Origin: Earliella scabrosa
Lineage: Eukaryota > Basidiomycota > Agaricomycetes > Polyporales > Polyporaceae
Assembly (NCBI GenBank): GCA_022605405.1
Contig: JABYQQ010000012.1
Span: 1,116,001 to 1,180,000, forward strand
Reading direction: 5' to 3'
Length of the DNA: 64,000 nucleotides
Shown here: one piece after another, positions 37,901-49,400 of the stretch
How the letters are laid out: each line of letters begins with the position of its first letter
How positions within the stretch are numbered: the first letter of the stretch is position 1
The notes under the pieces: model-generated
Databases searched by the model: none
Seen by the model: only the letters and a program-made list of their open reading frames with translations
Told to the model about the DNA's origin: nothing
Translations under genes and position numbers: made by a program

Positions 37901-38218
37901 ACATGAGAGCTTGGAGAACAAGACAAGCATATAGAATGGGGCCGATAGCGCACCTAGGTGGGATCGGGTCGGGTTCCCGCTGCGGGTGTAGTCGTACTGT
38001 CCTCCAACACCCTTGAACGTCGCGGTCTGATAGATAGGCACGCTGGAGCTGCCGTGCTGGTCCTTATGATCGCCATCCGGGGAGTCTACAGTCGCACAGA
38101 GGGTGGAGAAACGATATGGTTGTCTGGGTCGAGTCAGAGAAGGCGAATCGGGTTCGGGAGTAGGGAGATCATAGGCGGGCGCCTTCTTCAGGGAGCTTGC
38201 GGATGCCATGGTCGTCAT
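34907..38218 (-). CDS. cystathionine beta-lyase / mevalonate kinase fusion
   Basis: Eight exons give one continuous frame of 921 residues (junctions checked base by base): 38218-37954, 37750-37257, 37189-36973, 36911-36776, 36721-36415, 36365-35484, 35427-35268 and 35211-34907. Residues 1 to about 416 are a PLP-dependent cystathionine beta-lyase (STR3 type): YDYTRSGNPTRSHLEHHIAK, GDDLYGGTNRLL, PLP lysine in DSATKYLSGHHDLMAG, and C-terminus LPEDLIRLCVGIEDPADLLD. About 35 linker residues (417-450) follow. Residues 451-921 are a complete mevalonate kinase (ERG12 type) of the GHMP family: SAPGKVILFGEHAVVHG, PIGAGLGSSASFSV and KLTGAGGGG. Exon 5 encodes both the lyase C-terminus and the kinase phosphate loop, with no stop and no in-frame ATG between. 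Two different pathways (methionine, mevalonate) would thus share one polypeptide. An undetected alternative transcript for the kinase is the main other explanation. Confidence 0.85.
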
Positions 38219-39813
38219 CGAGCAGAGAGGAGGCGAAGACGAGGTGCGACGAGAGAGCTGGTTATATGCCAGCCAGCAACTCGTCGAGCGCGAGGACGTC
38301 AGACGAGCTTTTGGTTTTTCGCGAGGAGCACGAGTCGGGCCATTCACAATATCCCCACATCACGTGCCGCCATAGGATGCAACAATCGCGCCATATTGGG
38401 CCCCGAGGCGCCAACCCACAAGGCCCGAACGAGTTTCAGGCCGCCGTCGCTGCCTCCTCCATTCACACAGGTCACTGCCAGCCGGCCGGCGATGGGAGGA
38501 ATGAACTAAGCATGGTCGCCCAAACTCTAACCCGGCTAAGTCCACAACACGCTAGAACAGCCTGACGACAACGACGTCGGGGCCCGACATCTACATATGA
38601 CATCGCCGGAGGGCTGCCAACTTCCAAGTGTTAGGTATGGTCTTCGTTGAGCTGGATCATTGCGCAAACATTCGCACTTACCATTCCAACTCCCTTTCAC
38701 TGGCTGTTCTATGAATGGGCGTACACTCATGCTCGTCGACGTCTCTGGCAGGCCATCGACCGAATAGCCATTGGCATGCAGGGGTTGGCAAGCGAGCACA
38801 ACGCGTAATATTCTCGGGAACCCCCAAGCGAACGTGTCTCTGTTTTGCTGAAATGGTCTCTTCTGACCGGTGAGTCCGACAGTGTGCTTCAGGCGCTAGC
38901 TAGTTCATCGACACTTGCACCGCAATCCACTCTATCCCCGCGCTGGAAATAAGGTCTCGTCGCGTGATAGAAGCACAGAGAGAAAATATCACAGGCCGAT
39001 TGTGCGCCCGATGCCAATCACCTATGGCCGGCTTCAATCGACCATCGTGCTCCCATAAGTAGAGCGACTGTGGACCTGCAGCATGAAGATACGTTCCGCA
39101 ATATGGTCGTTTGGTCACGGTCACGAAGTCTAGCCCGCAGGTCAGTACTCGTTGCATCCGTCGGCTGTCGCACATGCCGCCAGACTATGTAGGACGTAAT
39201 ACAACCACACCTACGCTGTTCGATGCGACTCCTTCTGCGCCCTCCCCAAACGTTACCGCAGCGCCAAGTTCACACCAAAGTACCGTTGAGCGCGAGTAGA
39301 AAAATACAATTATGGTGGTCTAGATGGGGAAATGTCCACAGCAGATAAACATGCAGTACGTCAGAGGCGAGAGAACTAGGAAGCTACAGTGGGTTGCGAC
39401 ATCGCAGGTGCGCTGCAATCAGGGGGAGGACGATACGGTAACGGTACGGTACGACGGTGCGGACTGGCGTGAGGAACATTATAGGAAAGCTAGATATGGC
39501 GGACCGGACGTGGGCACCGGTCCCGGATGGTATGCGATGAAGGGCACGAACGAGGTGTGACAAGAACAAGGACTGGGTCTGGTGGCGAGAGCAATGTGGG
39601 GTGCGAGATGGAGCCATCGTGTTTGTGAAATGGTATGCAGTGTGGGGGGCTGGGGCAGTGACGTGGACGTGAGCGTGACTACGGATGTGATGAGGAGAGG
39701 GCGGGAGAGTTGTATACGAGTGCGATGAGATGCGACGACATGCGAGACGTACTTCCTATGTATCGTACATTCAGACATTGCTTCGTGAGTAGACTGACCA
39801 GCGGGCGGATGGG
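38219..39813. other. gene-free block
   Basis: About 1.6 kb between the promoter of the fusion gene and the 3' end of the histidine kinase. No recognisable gene or repeat. Confidence 0.5.
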
Positions 39814-42800
39814 TCATGACACCCCCAGTTTTTGGAACATATTGTCGAGCGTCTTGAAGGCAACCGGCTTGACGAGGCTGGAAACGATGCGATGAGGACA
39901 ACGGATGACACCGACAGAGGACGCCACTCACTATCCGTCCACGCCAGCTTCGAACGCGCGACGCTTGTCCTCAAGCGAAGACATTCCCGTAAGTGCCAAT
40001 ATACGCGTAGGCTGTGAACCAGATGCGCTGTCTTCCTTCATGCGCTTAGACTCGATCTCGCGCATCCGTGCCGTTGCCCCCACACCATCCAAGATAGGCA
40101 TCGATAGATCCAATAGCACAACGCTACAACAGGGACGATCAGAATCTGCACGGCACGTTCGGGAGAGAGAGAGAATATAGACGCACTCAAAATGACCGCC
40201 AGTCTCGAAAGTCTCGACCCCCTCCAGACCGTCCACGGCCTCCCGATAATCATAGCCCTGCGAGGGAAATGAATCAGAACACCAGCACCCATAAGGTTAA
40301 CACATAAACGCACCATGTTCCGGAGCCACTTCACACTGTGTCGGACAAACACGGACAATCAGCGATCTGCGGGGATATAAGAACCACAGGAAACACCCAC
40401 AGCAAGTTCCGCAGGATGCTGTTGTCCTCCACGACGAGCACCCGCAACGGTCCACTCGGCTCAACCGTGCCCACCGCTGACCGTAACAGCGTCCCGCCCG
40501 TCCCCACAGAGATGGTCGAGCTGGATGGCATGTGCGACATCTGCGGCGAGCTAGGTGTCGACTCCGACTCCGGTTCCTCCTGCTCGATCGTCGACGGCAT
40601 ATGAGCCCAGCTCCCCAACGGGTGCGCAGTGACCGCTCGCGGTCCAAGCGGGGGCCGCATCGAGAAAGGCATCCTGGCGTCCCCAGACGTCTCTTCCGAC
40701 AGCCGCCGCGTCAGCGAGCTCTCCGGGTGGTCGAACGAGGACGACCTCGACGGCGAGTCCGGCCGAACGGAGTGGTTACTCAGCGAGGGGTTCATGCGCG
40801 CGCTGTTCGCGATGTTGAGCGCATGGAGCGACAGCTTGAGGGCGGCGACGAGCCGGCACGGCCCGACGGGCTTGTACACGATCCTGCAGAACCCGCCGAC
40901 GTGCTCGTACTCGTTCACGATCGCCATCAGCCGCGGGTCTCCGCGCGCCGAGGAGAGGATGATGAACGGCTTCGTCGCGCTCTTGCGCTCAATCGCCTGC
41001 GTGACAGGGGTGGGATCCTCGTTCACGATCACGATGTCCCCGCCGTCGCCGTCCTCGGTGACGGGGAACCCCCAGTCGGACACGAGGTACTGCATGAGCA
41101 CCTTGCGCAGCATCTGCACGCCGCGCAGCGAGTCGTCGAACGCGAGCAGCGAGACGGTCGGCCGCTGTCCGTGCTCGAGCACCTTCGCGATCTCCGCGGA
41201 GAACGTCGACGCGTCACTCGGGCTCTCGACCGGCTCTGCATTGAAGGTGACCTTGATCTCGGTGCCCACACCCTCTGCACTCCACACATCGACCTTGCCG
41301 TCCACACCGGGCGAGCGGACGATGCTGTTGACGATCGCGAGGCCCAACCCCGTGCCTGTCTGCAGCGGGTTCTCCTGCGAAAACGGGTGGAAGAGCTGGT
41401 TCTAGAGTCGCGGAGGTCGGCGTCAGCTCGGGCACAGGCACGCACTTCGGAACTTTCTTACCTTCAGGAAGTGCTGGCTGATACCCTACAAGGCATAATT
41501 CAGCACACGCCTTCACCGCGGGATCTGGCTATGTGGTTCCGTACCTTGCCTGTATCAATCACCGAGAGCTCTATCCTGACCTTCCCCGGCGGCGTGTCGC
41601 TCGTTGGGGGCAGCTGCCTCAGCATTACGTGAACATATCCGTCCTGGCATTCAACGAAGCAGTCAGCCTCCGCATCACGACCCGTCCCCGCGCGACATAC
41701 CGATGTGAACTTGAGGCTGTTCCCGAACACGTTCATGAGGATGCGCCGGATTCCGCCCTTCTCACACCGGAAGGTCCATCCCTGAGGGGCAGCATAAGCA
41801 CACGAGAACGGCCCTGAACTTTGCGTGATGACGGAAGCGGCACATACAGCCTCGCTGTGTCCGATATCAATCACAGTCTCGACATGTTTGCTCGGGTTCG
41901 GAAGCATTATCGACTGCTGCCGATCCTGCTTGGGCGGCGAATACACGCTCCCAATCTCGCTCGTGAACATCCGCGCGCGGTGGCCTATCCAACAGCCCTC
42001 CGTCGCATCTTCCACAAGCTGCATGAGGTTCACCCTGCGGGCGGAGAGCGTGCTCGCGTCAGTGCGCCGTAGGAAAGACAACTTGACGTGTGAATGGGCA
42101 GCGACTAACCGACTGAGATGGATGACATTCTCGACTCCCCCTGCCTTGGCGTTCCCGCTCAATTTCGTGAAGTCCAACACGTGGTTGACGGTCTCGACAA
42201 GCGACGTCCCACACGCCTGCACCGTCTGCAGAAACGACGCCTGGCTGTGGTTGAGCGACGTCTCGGATAGCAGTTCCGCAGAGGCCAGAATCTAGGTTGA
42301 GTACCACGGTGAGCAAGGCTGTCACGCCACAGGAACGGATGGCCCACTCACCCCATGCAGAGGTGTCCGCAGCTCATGCGAGATGCTGGCAGCAATAGCG
42401 GTTAATGGCGGCGGCCGTGCGAACCAAGCAAAATCTGCTCACTTGGATATGAACAAGCTCTTCGCCTTATCCGCCAAGATCATGCGCCGCTTGAGGACCG
42501 CGGACAGAATGATGACACCTACTCACAGGTCAGCGCCCCGAAGGCCATGAATGACCGGTAGCTAACTCACCGATGGCGCGCAGGTATGACAATTCATGAC
42601 CCTCGAGCTGTCGCGAACGGGCGTGCATCAATACCAATCAGGCTCGAGGGTCAAAATGACGTGAAAGACTTACGAAAGGCGTGGTCCGCTCTCCCGTGCT
42701 GTACGCACACAATAACGCGAACGGTCGCTTGTCGATGTTGTATATCGGCACCGCTGTCGTACCATCGCCATCAGCGTCTGTCCTTCATACCCGCCCAATG

Positions 42801-45800
42801 CCAACTTGTGTCACACGACTGCTCACCTAGTACGTACTGTATCCTCGCCGGCAAGAACGGACGCAGACTCGGGTGTACGATGCCCTCGCACACCTTGCCC
42901 TCAGGGTACTTCTCGAAGAACTCCGCGAGCTTGCGGTACTCCTCCTTACACATGCTCCGGGTCTGGGAGTCCGAGCCGCCGTCGGCGTCGTGCAGGGTCA
43001 ACGACGTCGACGACTCCGCGCCAACCGTCTCCAGGACATCGACGTGCGACACGTCCATGACAATCGCGCCTTCGACATCGAGAGTGCGCTTGACGAGCTT
43101 GGCGGCGCGGACATAGATCTGCTCCATTGGCGTCGACCCTGGACCAGGAACACGCGCTTCTGGCTTCTCGTCGTTTGCCTGCTTGTCGACTTCAAGACAC
43201 TCGCGGGTGAACTGCTCCATCTGTAGCACTTCCAGTGAGCTGTAACGCATCGCACAGATTGAGATGGTACTAACCGAGCTCTGGATACGGTCTCGTATTC
43301 GGAGTTGAATCTTGATGATCGTGTGAGCCGCTGTAAGCACCGCAGTAAACCAAACAACACACCTTGTCCTTCCACAGCTCCAACTCTCGCATTGCGATTT
43401 GCTAGCGGCAGCCCTAAGCCAACAACACCACACCACAATAATGGCTGTCACACTCACCGCGAACTCTTTCAGCGTATGCCTCTGCCGGGGGCTAAACTCC
43501 CGCCTCGGCGTGTCGTCCAAGATAGCCAAACTAAGCCAAGTGTCACTCATAACCCCACGTAGACCTGACAACGGCCGACTCACGTTCCGATATTGAAGCC
43601 TTCCTGGGTCCGCAGCGGGCAACCGGCATAGAAACGGACGTGCGGGTTCCCAATCACCAGTGGCTGTGTCACGGTCCGCGAGTTAGCAAGCAATGCAGAC
43701 GCGCGACGGTGACGTCATCCTACATTCTTCGCGAATCTCCAATCGTCCTGCGCGTCCAGAACGACCATGGGCTCGTCGTCCCTGCGACAAGCGTACGCGT
43801 CAGCCAGAGTGACGTATGGCAACCTAGACTCGCCACGCACCGTTGCAGGATGGCGTGGGCGCACAACGAACTTGTCCTCGTCATCGTGATCGACCCAAAC
43901 CCAGCTGTGTTTCGTAGCGGTAGTCAGTGAAATGTGGTAGAGCACCTACACCGTCGAGCCTCTTACACTCCGCTTTCAAGAACCTGCAATACACTCGGTC
44001 AGCACGCATGCACCACAGGACAAGCGCATTGTAGACACTCACTGCTCCGTCCCGTCTATCAGCGTAATCATGACAATCCGCGTGTTGAAGACCAGCTTGA
44101 CCAGATGCGCGATCCTGTCAAAGTTTGGATCTCGCCCAGTATTCCAGATGTTGTACTTGTACAGCGCTCTCCTCCGCTCGAGCTCGTTCGGAGGATTGGG
44201 CGGTGCGAGGTATCCAAGTTCAATGAACATCTGCTCCTCCTTGGCGGCCCGCCCTGCCAAGTTGTTCACCGAGCTCTCGCTCGCCGGGCGCGACGCGCGT
44301 AACCGTCGTTCGTACAGCGACGCGGTCGGCAGAGGTGCGCTCGTCTGTCGCGTGAGGCATATCCGTCGGGGCAAAGCAGGGACTGTCTGCGGATCAGAGT
44401 CGAACGGTGGTGCAGAGGCCTGCCGCGAGATATCCGTCGGCGGCCGCGACAGGGGTGCACTAGGCACGCTCGGTGCGCTGTCTAGTGGAGCAGAGGGAGC
44501 AGGCGGGTTGTGGAACCGCACGGACTCGACGGTGCCAAAGTAATCGTCGTCTGGGGGTTCTGGAGAAGAGATCACCGGTGCTGTGGCTGGAGGCACGACC
44601 TTATTCGGAATCGGGTGTTGAGGCGCCGGGGGTGCCTCAGAGTGGAGCTGCGTCGGAGGAGGAGGATCATCGTTTTGCAGTACGACCGCCGGCTCGCCTC
44701 CCGCTTTTTCCGGCTCCCCAGTGTCGATGGTGGCTGCTTCGGGGCCCGTGGCACGATCGTCCACATCTTGCGTGCCTTGCCAGAAGCTGCTCAGTCGTGA
44801 CTTGCGGACCGTGTTGGGGGACAGGAGCGGGAGCACGTCTAGGACATCTGGATGCGACCCTGGAATCGTCGCGGTGACGCCCCGCATTGGGTCCGTGAGT
44901 TCGTGCTCTGGAGACGGGAGCGCTAAAGGAGCTACGGAGACGCGCGCAGCAGCCAGTCGTATTGCAGCCGCAGTAGCTGTAGCGTCAGCTGGGGGTATGG
45001 GGATGCGCGAGGACTCAAAGATAGGATGCGCGTGGAGTCCAGAAGAAGTCCGCATGTCTGCGAAGGAGTTGCGCAGACGGTGCGAGAACGGCCCTAGATT
45101 CAGCGGGATGTTGAGCTGCTTCTGGGGTTTGCTCGGCCCTGCAGATGCAGAGCCCTCGATACTCGCGATTCCAGTCCGAGATGTCGATGAGCTGAGCGAA
45201 GGCGGAAGGTTAGCATCGGCTGGAGGCAACATAATGTGCGCATGGGCTTCCGAGATGGGTGCCAATTCGGGTGGGCGAGGTGCGGGATGTGGAGGACGGG
45301 AAGCCAGAGGCTCGAAAGGCGTCTCCGCCGGTCTCCAGTCTGGTACCGTATCGAGGATGGGTGAATCAAAGATCACGTCCGAGCTGATGCTGCCGACGGA
45401 CGTGTCGAGGGTGCGCGACAAGCTCGGGACATTCAGATGCGACCGAGGAGGAAGAGGTGTCTTGAGCGGATCCCATCGGCCCATGGCGTACGCGTGGATA
45501 AACGTCGCCCAGTCGTAGTCTGGCTCGACCATGTTCGTGTCGCGCACGGTTGACGCGCTCTGGGAGAGAGGAGCGTGTTCGTCCGGAGAAGGATCGAACG
45601 GGGACGGGAGAACGTCTGGATGGGCGCGTGGGTGGGGTCGGTCACGCATGGAATGGCTGCGGGAAGCAGGGAGTAATGTATACGCACCTACACCCGCAAG
45701 GCGAGAAGCCTCCGCGCGCAGACCGGCGACGGCGGCATGGGCTCTCCGGTTCATCTCCTGGATGGACCCGTCGCGGTAAGACGCAGATCGGCCCTCCTTG

Positions 45801-46111
45801 GGGTCGGGCGACCCGGTCTTGCCGACCACGAGCGAGTCTGTGGACGTGGAAAAGGCCGAAGGGGTCAACTCGCCCATTGGCGGGGCTGGAGGGAGGATGT
45901 TCTGCTTGTCCTCTGCAGACGACGCGGTAGATGGGCGTCTGTTCGAGCGGGACAGCTTTGGGGGCGGGGCGAGGCGAGAGATGTTGGGGACGAAGAAAGT
46001 GGGCGAGTTGGCTGCCGCGAGGGAGTAGGAGAGCTGGTCGGATGAGAGGGATGGGATGGGAGGGACAATCTGGTCAGATCGGAGGAGAGCTGGAGACGAA
46101 TGGCTATCCAT
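39814..46111 (-). CDS. hybrid histidine kinase with GAF domain(s)
   Basis: Sensor kinase of about 1,750 residues. Residues 1 to about 600 are Pro/Ser-rich and disordered, in one long uninterrupted exon. A GAF domain follows (ERRRALYKYNIWNTG, NFDRIAHLVKLVFNTRIVMITLIDG, then HVRFYAGCPLRTQEGFNIGT). A second GAF-like region has QIYVRAAKLVKRTLDVEGAIV. The phosphoacceptor H box is SISHELRTPLHG. ATPase boxes are present: RRILMNVFGNSLKFTS, VIDTG, and QENPLQTGTGLGLAIVNSIV. The C-terminal receiver has VVEDNSILRNLL, phosphoacceptor Asp in VVLLDLSMPILDG, LALTG and VKPVAF. All catalytic residues are intact. The likely partner is an HPt/Ypd1-type phosphotransfer protein elsewhere. The signal is unknown; GAF domains bind small ligands or chromophores. 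The stop at 39814 was confirmed by joining DGY to LVKPVAF across a 60-70 nt intron. Confidence 0.92.
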
Positions 46112-46252
46112 GGACCAGACGATGTTGAGAGCCTCTGAGCACGCCGCGTGGTGGGAGAGGAGGGAGGGAGACTACATAGACATGGACTGAGCAGCGGGAG
46201 GCCGTGGCAGATGCAGAGAGGAGGAAGGAGGCAACGTGCGGGCAGTCGGACA

Positions 46253-46280
46253 GGCGTAGGCGTAGGCGTAGGCGTAGGCG
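46253..46280. repeat. hexanucleotide microsatellite (GGCGTA)
   Basis: About 4.7 perfect copies of GGCGTA in the probable 5' leader or promoter of the histidine kinase. A simple repeat likely to vary in length between strains. Confidence 0.85.
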
Positions 46281-46463
46281 AGGGACGAGTGGGGTCGCCT
46301 CTCCCTCCTGATCCCCGGCCGGCGCTTACCCGCCGATGCACCGAGAACGCGCCCAGTGGCTGTTGCAGAGTCGACGTCATCGCACACCGATCATTTCCAG
46401 TCCAGCGGCACCGCGTTTCATTCTCGTGTCCGCTCGCGCCCTGGCATGCCCATTCCGACCCCG

Positions 46464-49400
46464 CTACGGTACAACATCGACTAGTACAACCATCGCCCAC
46501 ATGTACAGCGGCAGCGTCAGGTTGTCGTTCTGCACGCTGAACGCCTCCAGCAGCCCCGCAAGCCCCGCCACGATCACAAACCGCCCGACCTGCCAATCAC
46601 GCCGTCAGTCCAGATTCTGCAGTCCATTTTCCCGATCTCCACTTGTACGCACCGAGAAATTTTCCACCGTCCCAAACACCCGCAATAACCACGCACACAC
46701 CAACACGGACGCGACGAACCCGACGCTCCCCTCAATCGTCTTTGGGTTTGCTGCGAACCACCGGTGGCGCCCCAGCCGCTTACCCACAATCGACGCCTGC
46801 GACGAGCTCTGTCAGTTTCGATCACCCTCAAGGCACAGCGCAAACCCTACCAGAGCGTCTCCGACTCCTAACACCAGCGTTCCCGTGAATTGGAGCAGTC
46901 TCGAGGGGCTGTCAATCTTGTGTCAGCACAGGTACGCATCCCAGCGGCGTCAGGCTCTCAAACAGGCTACAATCATGCTCCTCGGAAGCGGACGGGCGAG
47001 ACTCTGGCTCCTCAAACGCCAAGCTGCACAAACTGACAGAGAACCGTCCGCTAGCGAGGCTGCCTTCCATAACGTCCAGGATGTCCGGTCCGAATGTGAT
47101 TCTCGTTCGTCGGGACCATGCTGGGGCGCAACTACAGCCGACGGCATTGCCAGGCCTGTTGATCGTCTGAGGGCAATAGCCACTCATCCAGACGTGGCCC
47201 CACCTCATGCGTGATACAGATGCACATCTGTTACCCCCGCGCATCTATCGGACGTCTAGCTGTCAGGGAAACACAACCAGACCAGCCATCTTTCAGCCGT
47301 GACTTGCCGACAGGGACTCCTGTCAAGCAGCACTTCTCTAGGCCGAGGCAAGTGGCCTACGGACTTGGTCCGCTCTCGATCGGCGCCTGCAGGGCGTAGT
47401 GGTGGATCGCGCGAATGGGGCCGACCGTCGGGAAGACATTGTAAGCCGGCATCGCCGGCACGCGACAGGTTGTGGTCCAGACACTCTGTAGCGAACAGAG
47501 GTTGCAGGTTGTCCCCCGTGATTATCACGTAAGGGTAGCAGGGGGTACAACATCTTCCTAGCCTTGTGCGAATGATCGTCATGTATGTCCGAGCCCCGCC
47601 TGAAACGGCGGACACACCTGGGCCCTCTATGTCATGTATATGCCCGTTGGGGCTTCTCAGTACGGTGACGTTATCATGGAAGGACGCCGTGATAGACGCC
47701 CATCACGAACACCATCGTACTTCGCCCACCGCGACAGCACGAAACCGGTCTGACATGGCGGACTTCCAATAAATGGGGTGCTTTTGCGACCTTTGTCTCG
47801 TCGCGGCCATCACGGTCGCCCGCAGTCATCCAGCCATCCGAGTAGCGAGTAGATGCAAGCGGGCGAGCGTGAAGGTCACGCCAAATCGGGGAAGCCACCA
47901 CCGTACCGAAACTTACTCGGAAGCATCCAGAACAGAACAGAACGGACACAGCAAGCGTGAAATAGAACTCACCCTTCGAACCACACCGAGTTGGCACATC
48001 CGGTGAGGAGGTAAAAGTGGCTGAGGATCGCCGTCCCGCCGTCCTTGGAGTCGAGGAACTCGTTCATGAACAGGTGCACCGCCGCGCCGAACGGGTACAG
48101 CGCAAAGTACCGCACGTACTCCGTGAACGTGAACAGCGCGAACGCGCCGCTAAACGCCAGGTGCGTGAACGCGGGCTGCGGTCACACGTAAGCGCAGAGA
48201 GAGAGCCATGATTAGCACGGGAACGCGGGAAACGAGAACCATTGGGATGACGTGACGCACGTCGACAGCGATGCCGGGCACGAACATAACCACAGCCAGC
48301 GCATGGAAGTACTTGCGGCGCGCGTTGACGCTCAGCGTCGGAACCTTCTTGTCTGCGGCATCGAGCAGGTCCGTCGCGACATTGGAAAAGTGGGCTCCGT
48401 TGGGCAGGTCTGGCAGATTGGGCAGGTTAGGCAAGTTAGGCAACCTCAGGCCGAGCACACTCTCGCCAGGAGGCGTTGGAGGCCTGCTCGGATCGCTGAG
48501 TTCCGCGGGTGCGATATTGGGGTCCTGCGGTGTCGTAGAGCCATACGGCATGACTGGGGATTGTGCCGTTGCACCGTAGTTCGACGGGCCAAAGCGTGGG
48601 CTGCCGGGGCCTGCAGCAGTCGCGTCACCCATGCCGGCGTGGAGGTGCATGCTCCCACGAGGGCCCCACTTCCACCGCTTGCTCCTCGCCAGCTGGCGTG
48701 TCCAGCCAGCGACACTGATGCTGATGAGCAGGCCCCAGTAGCCGACCAGCGCGGGTCGCGTCCACTTGTTCTTGCCTTCAAGCAGCCAGAATGCGGCATA
48801 GACCCATGGGTCGCGTCCGCCGAGGCACCAGCGCGCCCAAAGTCCGATCAGGCCGCCGACGATGAGCAGGCTGCCGACATAGAAGCCTAAAGCGAGCAGG
48901 CGGCGGTGTTTCTGCTTCTCTTGTGGATACCGTAGACGGCGGACGGGTCGTTGGGCGATGTGCCGCGAGAGATAGAGCAGAGGAGAGAGGAGGAATCCGG
49001 TAAGAAGGGATCCGGGTATGAGCGCAAGCTGGTAAATGAGTAGTGGAGTGGGAAGCCGGAACGTCTTGATGTACGGTATCGTGGACGGCCAGAGCTAATC
49101 ATGAGAGCATGAGCACTGAAAGAGCAGAATGCGCTCATCAAGCCGATGACGCGTACCTTCACCATGGTCAAGTTGAGCGATTCCATGAACAGGACGGTGG
49201 CGCCGAACGCGACAAGGCCGAGCTCACCGAAGGTGAATCCACGGTGGGCCAGTCGAGCGCATACATATAGCGAGAATTGGAAGAATATGGAACTCGCTAC
49301 GACCTCAAGATAGGACATGCCTGCCCCAACTTCGTTAGCGCCGCTTTGCTGGGAACATCACATAGACACGCACTTTGCCAGATGCCCAACTTCGCCTCCT

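Noticed and set aside
40532..41632. 366-codon plus-strand open frame
   Set aside because: Lies antisense to the ATPase and receiver region of the histidine kinase, whose motifs are unmistakable. The antisense product is Arg-rich and resembles no family.
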